In this document: in pieces, positions 17,342 to 25,215 of the stretch
How positions within the stretch are numbered: the first letter of the stretch is position 1
How the letters are laid out: every line of letters starts with the position of its first letter
Source of the DNA: Roseomonas aeriglobus
GTDB lineage: Bacteria; Pseudomonadota; Alphaproteobacteria; Sphingomonadales; Sphingomonadaceae
Direction of reading: 5' to 3'
NCBI GenBank assembly: GCA_016937575.1
Contig: JAFHKN010000002.1
Location: forward strand, 3,035,001-3,099,000
DNA length: 64,000 bases
Made by a program: the position numbers and the translations under genes
The notes under the pieces: generated by a model
Told to the model about the DNA's origin: nothing
Seen by the model: the letters and a program-made list of their open reading frames with translations, nothing else
The model's database searches: none

Positions 17342-18463
17342 ATGGGCGCCCGCATGACCGACCCCCGCTATGGCCTCGACCGCAAAGCCGCGCTCGGCAC
17401 GCTGGCGCTCGACAGCGGGGGAAGCCTCGCGTCGGTCGAGGTCGCGTACGAAACCTACGGCACGCTCAACGCAGACGCGTCGAACGCCATCCTCGTCTGC
17501 CATGCCCTGACCGGCGACCAGCATCTCGCGTCCGCCCACCCGCGCACCGGCAAGCCGGGCTGGTGGGTGCGGATGGTCGGCCCCGGCAAGCCGATCGACA
17601 CCGACCGCTGGTTCGTCATCTGCTCGAACGTGATCGGCAGCTGCCTCGGCTCGTCCGGCCCCGCGAGCATCGATCCGGCGACCGGGCGGCCGTACGGCAT
17701 GAACTTCCCGGTCATCACCATCCGCGACATGGTGCGCGCGCAAGCCATGCTGATCGATCATCTCGGCATCGATACGCTTGCGGCCGTCGTCGGCGGGTCG
17801 ATGGGCGGCATGCAGGCGCTGAGCTGGGCGGCGACCTTTCCGACACGCCTGCGCGCCTGCGTCGTACTCGCCAGCGCCGCGCGGCATTCGGCGCAGAACA
17901 TCGCATTCCACGAAGTCGGTCGCCAGGCGATCATGGCCGATCCCAATTGGGCGAACGGCGCCTATTATGACGGTACGCCGCCGACCGCGGGCCTGGCCGT
18001 CGCACGAATGGCCGCGCACATCACCTATCTGTCCGAAGCGGGTCTTACCGCGAAGTTCGGCCGCTCACTGCAGAACCGCACCGCCAAGACCTTCGGCTTC
18101 GACGCCGATTTCCAGGTCGAGAGCTATCTGCGCCACCAGGGCCTGTCGTTCACCGACCGGTTCGACGCCAACAGCTATCTCTACATCACCCGTGCACTCG
18201 ACTATTTCGACCTGGCAGAGGAGCATGGCGGGCATCTGGCGAATGCCTTTCGTCATTCGAAAGCGCGCTTTTGCATCGTCAGCTTCGACACCGACTGGCT
18301 CTACCCCACCGCGGAGTCGCGCAGCGTCGTCCATGCGCTGAATGCGGCAGGCGCACCGGCCAGCTTCGTCGAATTGTCCTCGCCGTTCGGGCATGACGCC
18401 TTCCTGCTGGAAAATGCCGCGCTCGACCGGGTGATTGCAGGCTTTCTGGGGGCTGCGGCATGA
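17342..18463 (+). CDS. metX: Homoserine O-acetyltransferase
   Basis: MetX activates homoserine for methionine synthesis. It is an alpha/beta hydrolase fold enzyme with the nucleophile elbow [10 protein letters not shown] (Ser), a late Asp in FDTDWLYP and His in FGHDAFL forming the triad, and the conserved VSYETYG-like [10 protein letters not shown] and CHALTGDQH. It may start at ATG 17342 or ATG 17354 (MTDPRYGLD); neither has a clear ribosome site because the palindromic repeat sits just upstream. Its stop overlaps metW by 4 bp. Confidence 0.94.
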   Translation: MGARMTDPRYGLDRKAALGTLALDSGGSLASVEVAYETYGTLNADASNAILVCHALTGDQHLASAHPRTGKPGWWVRMVGPGKPIDTDRWFVICSNVIGSCLGSSGPASIDPATGRPYGMNFPVITIRDMVRAQAMLIDHLGIDTLAAVVGGSMGGMQALSWAATFPTRLRACVVLASAARHSAQNIAFHEVGRQAIMADPNWANGAYYDGTPPTAGLAVARMAAHITYLSEAGLTAKFGRSLQNRTAKTFGFDADFQVESYLRHQGLSFTDRFDANSYLYITRALDYFDLAEEHGGHLANAFRHSKARFCIVSFDTDWLYPTAESRSVVHALNAAGAPASFVELSSPFGHDAFLLENAALDRVIAGFLGAAA

Positions 18464-19137
18464 CCACCCCTCTGAGCGGGTCGCAAATTCTGACTCCGGC
18501 GGCATTGCGCCCCGATCTCGCGATCATCGCTGCAAATGTCGCGCCGGGCTCGCGGATCCTGGATGTCGGGTGCGGAGACGGCGCGCTGATGGCGGCGCTG
18601 CGCGACACCCGCGGGTGCGACGCGCGCGGGCTGGAGCTGAATCCCGACGACGTCGCGACCGCGCTGGAGCGGGGGCTGTCGGTGATGCAGGGTGACGCCG
18701 ATACCGATCTGGCCGACTATCCCGACGCCGCGTTCGATTACGCCATCCTCAGCCAGACGCTGCAGACGACGATGCGGCCGCACGTGGTGCTGGAGCAGTT
18801 GCTGCGGATCGGCACCCGCGCGTTCGTGTCCTTCCCCAACTTCGCGCACTGGCGGGTGCGCGCGTCGCTGCTGTGGGGCGGGCGGATGCCGGTCACGAAA
18901 CTGCTGCCGCTCGAATGGTATGAGACGCCGAATATCCACCACGTCACGATCGACGATTTCCGCGCGTTCGTGGATACGCGCGGGATCGTGGTGGAGGGGG
19001 CGTGGTTCTTGAATCGTGGCGTTGCGACGAGTGCGGCGGCGGCGAATTTTCGGGCGGAGCACGCGGTGTTTTTATTGCGCAGCGCGGCTAGCGGCGTGCC
19101 GCCGCTTGACTCGCGCCATCACGGCCGGCGGGCCTAG
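18460..19137 (+). CDS. metW: Methionine biosynthesis protein MetW
   Basis: MetW is a small SAM-methyltransferase-fold partner of MetX. Seen features are the SAM motif [33 protein letters not shown] and the family-specific [18 protein letters not shown] and [10 protein letters not shown]. Family homology ends near [10 protein letters not shown]. The last roughly 18 codons ([15 protein letters not shown] and before) are supplied by an inverted copy of the 85-bp repeat found downstream, so the C-terminus looks altered by repeat insertion. Confidence 0.93.
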   Translation: MTTPLSGSQILTPAALRPDLAIIAANVAPGSRILDVGCGDGALMAALRDTRGCDARGLELNPDDVATALERGLSVMQGDADTDLADYPDAAFDYAILSQTLQTTMRPHVVLEQLLRIGTRAFVSFPNFAHWRVRASLLWGGRMPVTKLLPLEWYETPNIHHVTIDDFRAFVDTRGIVVEGAWFLNRGVATSAAAANFRAEHAVFLLRSAASGVPPLDSRHHGRRA

Positions 19138-19158
19138 CCCGGCCGACGGCGGCGGCTT
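19077..19158 (-). repeat. Inverted, diverged copy of the 85-bp repeat
   Basis: The sequence is a diverged reverse complement of the units at 19206-19460 (shared blocks include GACTCGCGC, CACGGCCGGC and CGGCCGACGGC). It encodes the metW C-terminal tail. Together with the downstream copies it can fold into a long hairpin between the convergent metW and ssb genes. Confidence 0.8.
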
Positions 19159-19205
19159 CGCCGTCGCCCTGTTTGTGAGTGTAAGCGGGATAAAAAAGGC
19201 GTGGG

Positions 19206-19460
19206 CAAAGCCCACGCCGTCGGCCGAACTCCGTTCGCCGGCCGTGCTCGCGCGAGTCAGGCGGCAACACGCCGCCTGCCGCACTGCGCGCAAAGCCCAC
19301 GCCGTCGGCCGAACTCTGTTCGCCGGCCGTGCTCGCGCGAGTCAGGCGGCAACACGCCGCCTGCCGCACTGCGCGCAAAGCCCACGCCGTCGGCCGAACT
19401 CCGTTCGCCGGCCGTGCTCGTGCGAGTCAGCGCGCAGCGTGCGCGCTGCCGCACCTCTCA
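19206..19460 (+). repeat. 85-bp tandem repeat, three copies
   Basis: Units start at 19206, 19291 and 19376, each opening with CAAAGCCCACGCCGTCGGCC. Copies one and two differ at about one base. Copy three is diverged at its end, where the inner hairpin GGCGGC-AACAC-GCCGCC is replaced by GCGCGC-AGCGT-GCGCGC, keeping the stem paired. The array ends at the ssb 3' end. Confidence 0.92.
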
Positions 19461-20021
19461 GAACGGCACGTCATCGTCCAGATCGTCGCCGTAGCCACCA
19501 CCGAAATCGTTGCCACGGCCGGCGCCCGAGCTCTTCTGTGCGCCCGAGTTGAAATTGCCGCCGCCACGCGAGGAATTGCCCGCGAAGTCGTCGCCGCCGC
19601 CCCAGTCGCTGCCACCGCCCGAATCGCGCTGGCCGCCGCCGTAGCCGCCACCGCCGCCACCCTGGCCGGGGGCGCCGTCGAGCATCGTCAGGACCGAGTT
19701 GAAGCCCTGCAGCGTGATTTCGGTCGAATAGCGGTCGTTACCCTGCTGGTCCTGCCACTTGCGGGTCGTCAGCGCGCCTTCGATATAGACCTTGCTGCCC
19801 TTGCGCAGATAGCGCTCGGCGACATTGGCCAGGCCTTCGTTGAAGACCTTGACCGTGTGCCACTCGGTCTTTTCCTTGCGCTCGCCCGAGTTGCGGTCCT
19901 TCCAGCTTTCCGAGGTGGCGATACGCAGTTCGACCACCTTGCCGCCGTTCTGGAAGCTGCGGCTTTCCGGGTCGCGCCCCAGATTGCCCACCAGAATCAC
20001 CTTGTTGACGCTGCCCGCCAT
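19458..20021 (-). CDS. ssb: Single-stranded DNA-binding protein
   Basis: SSB coats single-stranded DNA in replication and repair. The N-terminal OB-fold has [37 protein letters not shown] and [17 protein letters not shown] Gly-rich disordered linker follows, and the protein ends with the acidic tip [10 protein letters not shown] used to recruit partner proteins. It is 187 residues. Its 3' end abuts the 85-bp repeat array. A short DUF4169 gene runs divergently from its start. Confidence 0.96.
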   Translation of the reverse strand: MAGSVNKVILVGNLGRDPESRSFQNGGKVVELRIATSESWKDRNSGERKEKTEWHTVKVFNEGLANVAERYLRKGSKVYIEGALTTRKWQDQQGNDRYSTEITLQGFNSVLTMLDGAPGQGGGGGGYGGGQRDSGGGSDWGGGDDFAGNSSRGGGNFNSGAQKSSGAGRGNDFGGGYGDDLDDDVPF

Positions 20022-20065
20022 GTCCGCTCCAAATGCTTCGAAATCCCTGTTTAGATAGGCGTGCG

Positions 20066-20254
20066 ATGGCCGAAATCATATCCCTGAATCGCGCCCGAAA
20101 GGCGAAAGCGAAGGCGGTGAAATCGGCGCAGGCCGACGCCAACCGGGTCAAGTTCGGACGGACGAAGGCCGAGAAGGACGCCAGCGCGCTGGCCGAGGCG
20201 CAGCGTACGCGGCTGCTCGATGGCGCGAAGCGCGATCAGGAAAAGGAAGAGTGA
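20066..20254 (+). CDS. DUF4169-family small protein
   Basis: The 62-residue, strongly charged protein reads [17 protein letters not shown], then VNFGRTK-like [11 protein letters not shown] and a helical tail ending KRDQEKEE, as in the DUF4169 family of alphaproteobacteria. Function is unknown. It is divergent from ssb with about 45 bp between starts. Confidence 0.75.
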   Translation: MAEIISLNRARKAKAKAVKSAQADANRVKFGRTKAEKDASALAEAQRTRLLDGAKRDQEKEE

Positions 20255-20322
20255 TTCAGAGAAGGCGCGAAGACACGAAGGCGCACGTTGAAGCTTCTTC
20301 GCGCCTTTGCGCCTTCTCTGAA
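20255..20322. terminator. Palindromic repeat, probable bidirectional terminator
   Basis: The perfect arms TTCAGAGAAGGCGC (20255-20268) and GCGCCTTCTCTGAA (20309-20322) flank a partly paired centre. The element sits exactly between the 3' ends of the DUF4169 gene and feoB, which converge on it. It is probably a third family of dispersed palindrome used as a terminator. Confidence 0.65.
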
Positions 20323-20348
20323 CTAATTTCCTTTTTCGCGCCGCGAGG

Positions 20349-22205
20349 TCAGCCCAAGCCAGCCCAGACCGCGATCCAATAGGTCGCGCCCGCCGCGACG
20401 TACGCCAGCGCGAACAGATAGCCGATCATGAACGCCGGCCATTTCCAGCCGTTCGTTTCGCGTCGGACGACCGCGATCGTCGATAGGCACTGCGGCGCGA
20501 AGACGAACCAGGCGAGGAAGGCGAGCGCGGTCGCCAGGCTCCAGCGGCCCGCCAGCCGCCCGCCGAGCTCCTGCGCGCCCTGCTCCTCGTCCGTCGCGTC
20601 GATCGCATAGACGGTCTGGAGCGCCGACACCGCGACTTCGCGCGCGGCCATCGCCGGGATGACCGCCAGACTCATCTCGTGATTGAAGCCGATGGGCTTC
20701 AGTCCGACTTCCAGCACGCTCGCGATGCGGCCGGCGATCGAATATTCGCTCTGCTTGGCCCCCTCCGGCGCGACCGGATAGCTCGCCAGCAGCCAGAGCG
20801 CGATCGTCACGCCCATGATCATCGTGCCCGCGCGGCGCAGGAACACCCAGGCACGCTGGAACAGGCCGATCGCGACGTCGCGAAGGTTGGGCCATTGATA
20901 GCGCGGCATTTCCAGCAGGAAGCCGCCGCCGACTCCCTTGGTCGCGGTCCGCCGGATTAGCACCGCCGCCAGCATCGCGCTGACGATACCCGCCAGATAC
21001 AGCGCCAGCAGCACCAGCCCCTGCAAGCCCACGCCCGGCATCACCTGGCGCGCCGGAATGAACGCGCCGATGATGACGGCATAGACCGGCAGACGCGCCG
21101 AACAGGTCATCAGCGGCGCGACCAGGATCGTCGTCAGCCGTTCGCGCGGGTCGCTGATCGACCGCGTCGCCATGATGCCGGGGATCGCGCAGGCGAAGCT
21201 CGACAGCAGCGGGATGAACGCCCGTCCCGACAAACCGACACCGGCCATCAGCCGGTCCATCAGCATCGCGGCACGCACCATATAGCCCGACGCCTCGAGC
21301 ATCAGGATGAACAGGAACAGGATGACGATCTGGGGCAGGAAGACGACGACCGATCCGACGCCGCCGATGATGCCTTCAACCAATAGATCGCGCAGGAACC
21401 CTTCGGGCAATGTGGCGACCGCGGTGTCGGCCAGCCATCCTTGCGCGCCCTCGATCCAGCCGATCGGCGCTTCCGACCAGCTGAACACCGCCTGGAACAT
21501 CACGAACAGCAGCGCGAGCAGGATGACGGGGCCGAGCACCGGATGCAGCGCGAACCGGTCGAGCGAGCGCGTCACGCCGCGCGACCGCGACGTCTCGGTG
21601 CTGGCAACCTTTGCGATGCGGCGGGCCTCGCGCTGGAAATGGCGGATGTCGGCGTCGATCGAATCGACCGCGACCTGCGGCACCGCGCGCGTCCTGAGCG
21701 CCTCGCCCAGCGCTTCGCGTAAGGGGTCGAGCCCGCGCTTGCGGACCGCAACGGTCTCGACGACCGGCAGGCCGAGCTCGCCCGACAGCGCGGCGGCATC
21801 GATCGTCATACCGTCGCGCGCGGCCATGTCGACCATGTTCAGCGCCAGTACCATCGGGAGGCCCAGCTGCTTCAGCTGCAGAACGAAGCGCAGATGGTTG
21901 TCGAGATTGGTCGCGTCCGCCACCACGACGATCGCATCGGGCCGGCGCTCGCCCGCCTGGCGACCATAGACGACGTCGCGCGTCACTTCCTCGTCGGGAC
22001 TCGATGGGTCGAGGCTGTAGGTGCCGGGCAGGTCAACCAGTTCGACGGGGCGGCCATCGTTCAGCGACAGGCGGCCGGTGTGCCGCTCGACGGTGACGCC
22101 GGGATAGTTGCCGACCTTCTGCCGCGCGCCGGTCAGCGCGTTGAACAGCGCCGATTTGCCGGCGTTGGGATTGCCGACCAGCGCGACCAGCGGAAGAGCG
22201 GTCAT
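20349..22205 (-). CDS. feoB: Ferrous iron transporter FeoB
   Basis: FeoB imports Fe(II) across the inner membrane. The N-terminal G domain has G1 GNPNAGKS, G3 DLPG and G4-like NMVD; the helical spacer follows, then a membrane domain of about eight or more helices with two Gate-type repeats (ACAIPGIMATRSISDPRERL and the later CLSTIAVVRRE). The length is 618 residues. I start at ATG 22205, which overlaps the feoA stop by 1 bp, rather than at an upstream ATG inside feoA. The C-terminal FeoC-like part is short. Confidence 0.94.
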   Translation of the reverse strand: MTALPLVALVGNPNAGKSALFNALTGARQKVGNYPGVTVERHTGRLSLNDGRPVELVDLPGTYSLDPSSPDEEVTRDVVYGRQAGERRPDAIVVVADATNLDNHLRFVLQLKQLGLPMVLALNMVDMAARDGMTIDAAALSGELGLPVVETVAVRKRGLDPLREALGEALRTRAVPQVAVDSIDADIRHFQREARRIAKVASTETSRSRGVTRSLDRFALHPVLGPVILLALLFVMFQAVFSWSEAPIGWIEGAQGWLADTAVATLPEGFLRDLLVEGIIGGVGSVVVFLPQIVILFLFILMLEASGYMVRAAMLMDRLMAGVGLSGRAFIPLLSSFACAIPGIMATRSISDPRERLTTILVAPLMTCSARLPVYAVIIGAFIPARQVMPGVGLQGLVLLALYLAGIVSAMLAAVLIRRTATKGVGGGFLLEMPRYQWPNLRDVAIGLFQRAWVFLRRAGTMIMGVTIALWLLASYPVAPEGAKQSEYSIAGRIASVLEVGLKPIGFNHEMSLAVIPAMAAREVAVSALQTVYAIDATDEEQGAQELGGRLAGRWSLATALAFLAWFVFAPQCLSTIAVVRRETNGWKWPAFMIGYLFALAYVAAGATYWIAVWAGLG

Positions 22206-22468
22206 CAGAGGGTGACGCGGATCGCCCGGGCGATGTGGCTGCGGAACGTGATGGTCATGCGTCCGATTCGGCACGCGAGCGGCCCGCCGCCCAACGTCGC
22301 GCCGTGCAGCAGCTCGATCTCGACCCCCTCGTCCAGCCCGAACTCGCGCAACCGCCGCCCTTCGGCATCACTCAGCTGCGTCCAATCGATCGCGGCCACC
22401 GTCGCCAGCGCGTGGCGCGGCAGGGCGGCAAGGTCGATCGGGAGGGGAATGGCGGAATGGGCGGTCAT
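22205..22468 (-). CDS. feoA: Ferrous iron transport protein FeoA
   Basis: FeoA is a small cytoplasmic SH3-like protein needed for FeoB activity. The 87-residue protein shows the fold's pattern LREFGLDEGVEIELLHGATLGGGPLACRIG and RSHIARAIRV. It lies directly upstream of feoB with a 1-bp overlap, the standard feoAB arrangement, and a Fur-box-like palindrome precedes it. Confidence 0.9.
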   Translation of the reverse strand: MTAHSAIPLPIDLAALPRHALATVAAIDWTQLSDAEGRRLREFGLDEGVEIELLHGATLGGGPLACRIGRMTITFRSHIARAIRVTL

Positions 22469-22472
22469 CAGC

Positions 22473-22490
22473 TGCGAGTGATTATCAATA
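22473..22490 (-). promoter_or_regulatory. Fur-box-like operator upstream of feoA
   Basis: TGCGAGTGATTATCAATA lies immediately upstream of the feoA start. It contains the TGATTATCA palindrome core of Fur boxes and matches the classical TGCAAATGATTATCATT form at most positions. Iron-dependent repression of feoAB would be expected from the family. Confidence 0.6.
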
Positions 22491-22625
22491 GAGTGGTGGT
22501 TTGACCAGCCCTAATGCGAAAACCCTGCGGACTTGCCAATGGGCGTGAAAACGCCATTGCCACGCCCCCCGGCCCTTGCTAGAGGCGCCCTCCTTGCCAG
22601 CCTTCCGGCCCAGCCGGTTGGGGTT

Positions 22626-24320
22626 TCACGTGCGGTCGTGGCGGAACTGGTAGACGCGCAACGTTGAGGTCGTTGTGGGCGAAAGCCCGTGGAAGTTCGA
22701 GTCTTCTCGACCGCACCATTCCCGATCAAGCGAGGGCACCATAGGTGCTTGATGATCGGGACCGCTGTTGGCGGCGATTTCGAGCGACTTGATCGGCCCG
22801 GTGATGGTGATCAGCTGCGGCGCGACCACAACCTTGGCGATAAACCGGCGCGCATAGCCCTGACGCAGGGTCGGGTCATCGGAGCGTAGCTTGGCCAGGA
22901 TGACCTCGCCGAGCCGATCGATGGCTTCTGGTGTTACCCGCCGGTCGGCGGCGGAGAGCTGGCGTTCGACCAAAAGGATTTCCTGTTCGAGATCGGCGCG
23001 GCGGGTGCGCTGGGCGGCGAGCCGCGCCGCAAAGTCCATGTCGCGGGCAGAGACAACGCCCTGCTCGATAAAGTCGAACATGTTCTGGATCGCGCCGTCG
23101 ACCCGCGTTCGCTCGGTGCGCAATGCCTTGAGATGCGCCTGCCGCTCGCGCACGGCGGCGGAGCTGTCGTCGAGCAGATTTGCAAGAAACTGCTGCAGCC
23201 GCTCAGGACGGAGCAGCCGCTCGGCCATTGCGTCGATCACGATCGTCTCGAGCTTCTGGTCGCGGATGCTTGTCCCTTCACAGGCGGTCTCACCGCGCCG
23301 CAGGTTGCGCGAACAGCGATAATAGCGGTAGCGACCGCCCTTGCCGGTCGCGATGGTCAGCGCGTTGCCACATTCGGAGTGACCGCACTTGGCGATACCG
23401 GCGAGCATGGTCGGTCCCGACACGAACGTCGGCGCGGTGATGTGGCGGGCATTGCGGACGATGCCGGCCTGGACCTCGAGCCATTCGGCCTCGGGGATGA
23501 TGACCGGCGCCGCGATCTCCTGCCATTCCTCCTCGGGCCGCCTGACGCCGTTGCGCGTGTCGTGGACGCCGTACAGATGCTTGCCGCGATAAGTCGAGCG
23601 GGTGAGGATGTCGCGGACGTTGGAGACATGCCACTTGCGCCCCCGCAGAGTCGCGCCGGTCGCGTTCAGATGGCAGACGATTTTCTTGTATCCCATCGGG
23701 CCGCGCCCGATGCCCAGCCGCTTCATGCGGAAGATCTGCTGGACCATCAGCGCCTCGGAGGGTTCGATCGCCAGCCGCTTCCTGGCCTTGTGTCCGCGCA
23801 TCTCGGCGATCTCGGTCGTGTAGCCGAACGGCGGGATCGCGCCGTTCCAATAGCCGTCGGCCGCGTTGCGCCGCATGGTGTCGCGGGTGAACTTGGCGGT
23901 CTGGCGCGACTGATATTCGTCGAAGTTGGAGAGGACCGAGCGGACGAGATCGCCTTCGGCATCCTGCCCAACATCCTGGGTGATGGCGACGATGCGCACC
24001 CCGGCGCGCTTCAGTCTCCGGCGGTAATGCTCGAGCAGATAATGATCGCGGAACAGCCGGGAGAAACTGTACACACCGATCTCGGTGACGCCGCTCCCTT
24101 GCCGCAACGCATGTTCGAACAACGCCTGGAGGCCGGGTCGGCTGTCGGTGGTGCCGCTGAGGCCGGCGTCGCGGTAGATATCGATCAATTCGACGCCGCG
24201 CTGCGCATAATGCGTGGTCAGCCGCTCCTGCTGGTTATCGAGGCTGATCCCGCCCTCGGCCTGGCGCTGGGTCGATACCCGGACATAGCCGAGCGCGCGT
24301 TCGATCTTCGGTGTCGGCAT
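22626..24320 (-). CDS. Large serine recombinase (site-specific integrase)
   Basis: The 564-residue protein begins with a resolvase domain in which the catalytic serine lies in YVRVSTQRQ and the arginine region in YSFSRLFRD. A recombinase domain follows (about residues 150-270), then a zinc-ribbon (CGHSECGNAL ... YYRCSRNLRRGETAC), a coiled-coil and a C-terminal segment. The last 30 or so codons (from EWCGREDSNFHG) are the antisense strand of the tRNA-Leu gene. This implies integration at that tRNA, or read-through of a shorter original gene into the tRNA. GAAAGG precedes the ATG at 24320. Confidence 0.93.
   Translation of the reverse strand: MPTPKIERALGYVRVSTQRQAEGGISLDNQQERLTTHYAQRGVELIDIYRDAGLSGTTDSRPGLQALFEHALRQGSGVTEIGVYSFSRLFRDHYLLEHYRRRLKRAGVRIVAITQDVGQDAEGDLVRSVLSNFDEYQSRQTAKFTRDTMRRNAADGYWNGAIPPFGYTTEIAEMRGHKARKRLAIEPSEALMVQQIFRMKRLGIGRGPMGYKKIVCHLNATGATLRGRKWHVSNVRDILTRSTYRGKHLYGVHDTRNGVRRPEEEWQEIAAPVIIPEAEWLEVQAGIVRNARHITAPTFVSGPTMLAGIAKCGHSECGNALTIATGKGGRYRYYRCSRNLRRGETACEGTSIRDQKLETIVIDAMAERLLRPERLQQFLANLLDDSSAAVRERQAHLKALRTERTRVDGAIQNMFDFIEQGVVSARDMDFAARLAAQRTRRADLEQEILLVERQLSAADRRVTPEAIDRLGEVILAKLRSDDPTLRQGYARRFIAKVVVAPQLITITGPIKSLEIAANSGPDHQAPMVPSLDREWCGREDSNFHGLSPTTTSTLRVYQFRHDRT
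22632..22718 (+). tRNA. tRNA-Leu (anticodon GAG)
   Basis: The acceptor arms GCGGTCG and CGACCGC pair fully and are followed by A and an encoded CCA. The anticodon stem-loop is CAACG-TTGAGGT-CGTTG with GAG in the loop. The long variable arm TGGGC-GAAA-GCCC marks a class II tRNA, and the T loop reads GTTCGAGTC. The 3' half is shared, antisense, with the C-terminus of the recombinase gene, marking it as the integration site of the adjacent element. Confidence 0.95.
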
Positions 24321-24337
24321 CGGCGAGACCTTTCAAC

Positions 24338-24343
24338 ATTATA
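24338..24343 (-). promoter_or_regulatory. Possible -10 box for the recombinase
   Basis: On the minus strand TATAAT lies about 17 bases upstream of the recombinase ATG. No convincing -35 hexamer is seen at the right spacing, so the call is weak. Confidence 0.35.
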
Positions 24344-24410
24344 GCGGAGCCGGTTTGTGCACGGGAACGGTAGCAACCCAGCGTCCGACACGTCAGTTTG
24401 CGAACGGGGA

Positions 24411-24926
24411 TCACGCGTTCGATTGCGGTCCATTGATGCTGTCCGTCTCGCGCAGCCTCTGCCGCAATGCCGCGACGACCATCTCGTGGCGCCGCTGTCC
24501 GGCTGGCGAGCGCTTGTAGCCCCTGACGGTCCAATAGTCCGCAGGCACGTCGTAATCGTCGCGAAAATCCTCGCCGCCAGGCGGCGTGTTGAACCAGCCA
24601 TAGCCCATCGAGCGATCGTCGTCCGCGATGCACTCGCAGTCGAAGGCCAGCGTCGGGAACAGCTTGGCCAGATCCTCGAACGTGTCTGTCGGGAAGATCG
24701 CGAGCGTATCGAACGCGAACGAATAATAGCCGGGCTCGGCCGGAAAAGTTTCACGGAAGTTCCAGGTGTCGTCACCGCCGATCCGGCAAAGCTCGATCGC
24801 GTGGGTGCTGCCTGCCCAGTTGTTGGCCGGCGCGGGGAAGATGAAGCGCCGCTTGAAGCGATCGATCTCGCTTTGCGGGCCGTAGATTTCGACGCTGTTC
24901 CACATCTCGTCGCACATGATATGCAT
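24411..24926 (-). CDS. YubB/Api92-like (DUF1281-type) protein, tentative
   Basis: The 171-residue protein begins MHIMCDEMWNSVEIYGPQSEIDRFKRRF. An opening of the form W-x-N-x-V/L-x-I-x-G followed by a helix, and a later DWCIENWGT-like region (here MGYGWFNTPPG), recall the YubB ferredoxin-like family found on plasmids and phages. The match is by pattern only. The function is unknown. It is the first gene after the recombinase, on the same strand, so it is probably cargo of the tRNA-linked element. Confidence 0.55.
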   Translation of the reverse strand: MHIMCDEMWNSVEIYGPQSEIDRFKRRFIFPAPANNWAGSTHAIELCRIGGDDTWNFRETFPAEPGYYSFAFDTLAIFPTDTFEDLAKLFPTLAFDCECIADDDRSMGYGWFNTPPGGEDFRDDYDVPADYWTVRGYKRSPAGQRRHEMVVAALRQRLRETDSINGPQSNA

Positions 24927-24945
24927 GATTACTCCCTTCACTTGG

Positions 24946-25158
24946 TCAGACTTGGGCGGTGGCGACGACGGCGGGACTGGCCGGGGCGGGCGACGGCTGC
25001 ACGCCAACGACGGGTTCTCCCTCGTCCGGTCCTTCGAAGATGTAGCGAAGCTCGTCCGCGCTCAGCAGGGTGAGGAGCCACTCCGATTCCGAGCGGTCGA
25101 GCGCGAACGCGTCCGGCAGCCGGTCGTCGACGAAAGGCAAGGGATCGAGGTTGCTCAC
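24946..25158 (-). CDS. Small hypothetical protein
   Basis: The 70-residue protein (MSNLDPLPFVDDRLPDAF...) has an acidic N-terminal half with DRSESEWLLTLLSADELRYI and a Pro/Ala-rich tail. It starts at GTG 25158 with no strong ribosome site and lies 19 bp upstream of the YubB-like gene. The family is not recognised; its same-strand packing supports it being real. Confidence 0.5.
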   Translation of the reverse strand: MSNLDPLPFVDDRLPDAFALDRSESEWLLTLLSADELRYIFEGPDEGEPVVGVQPSPAPASPAVVATAQV

Positions 25159-25215
25159 GCATGGAGCATCGCCCGATTCGTGAACGTCGCAGGGGTAACC
25201 CGAACCGCATGACGA

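Noticed and set aside
15979..17970. 663-residue frame spanning the amine oxidase and metX genes
   Set aside because: Arg/Pro-rich out-of-frame translation of two genes with clear motifs, running through a palindromic repeat.
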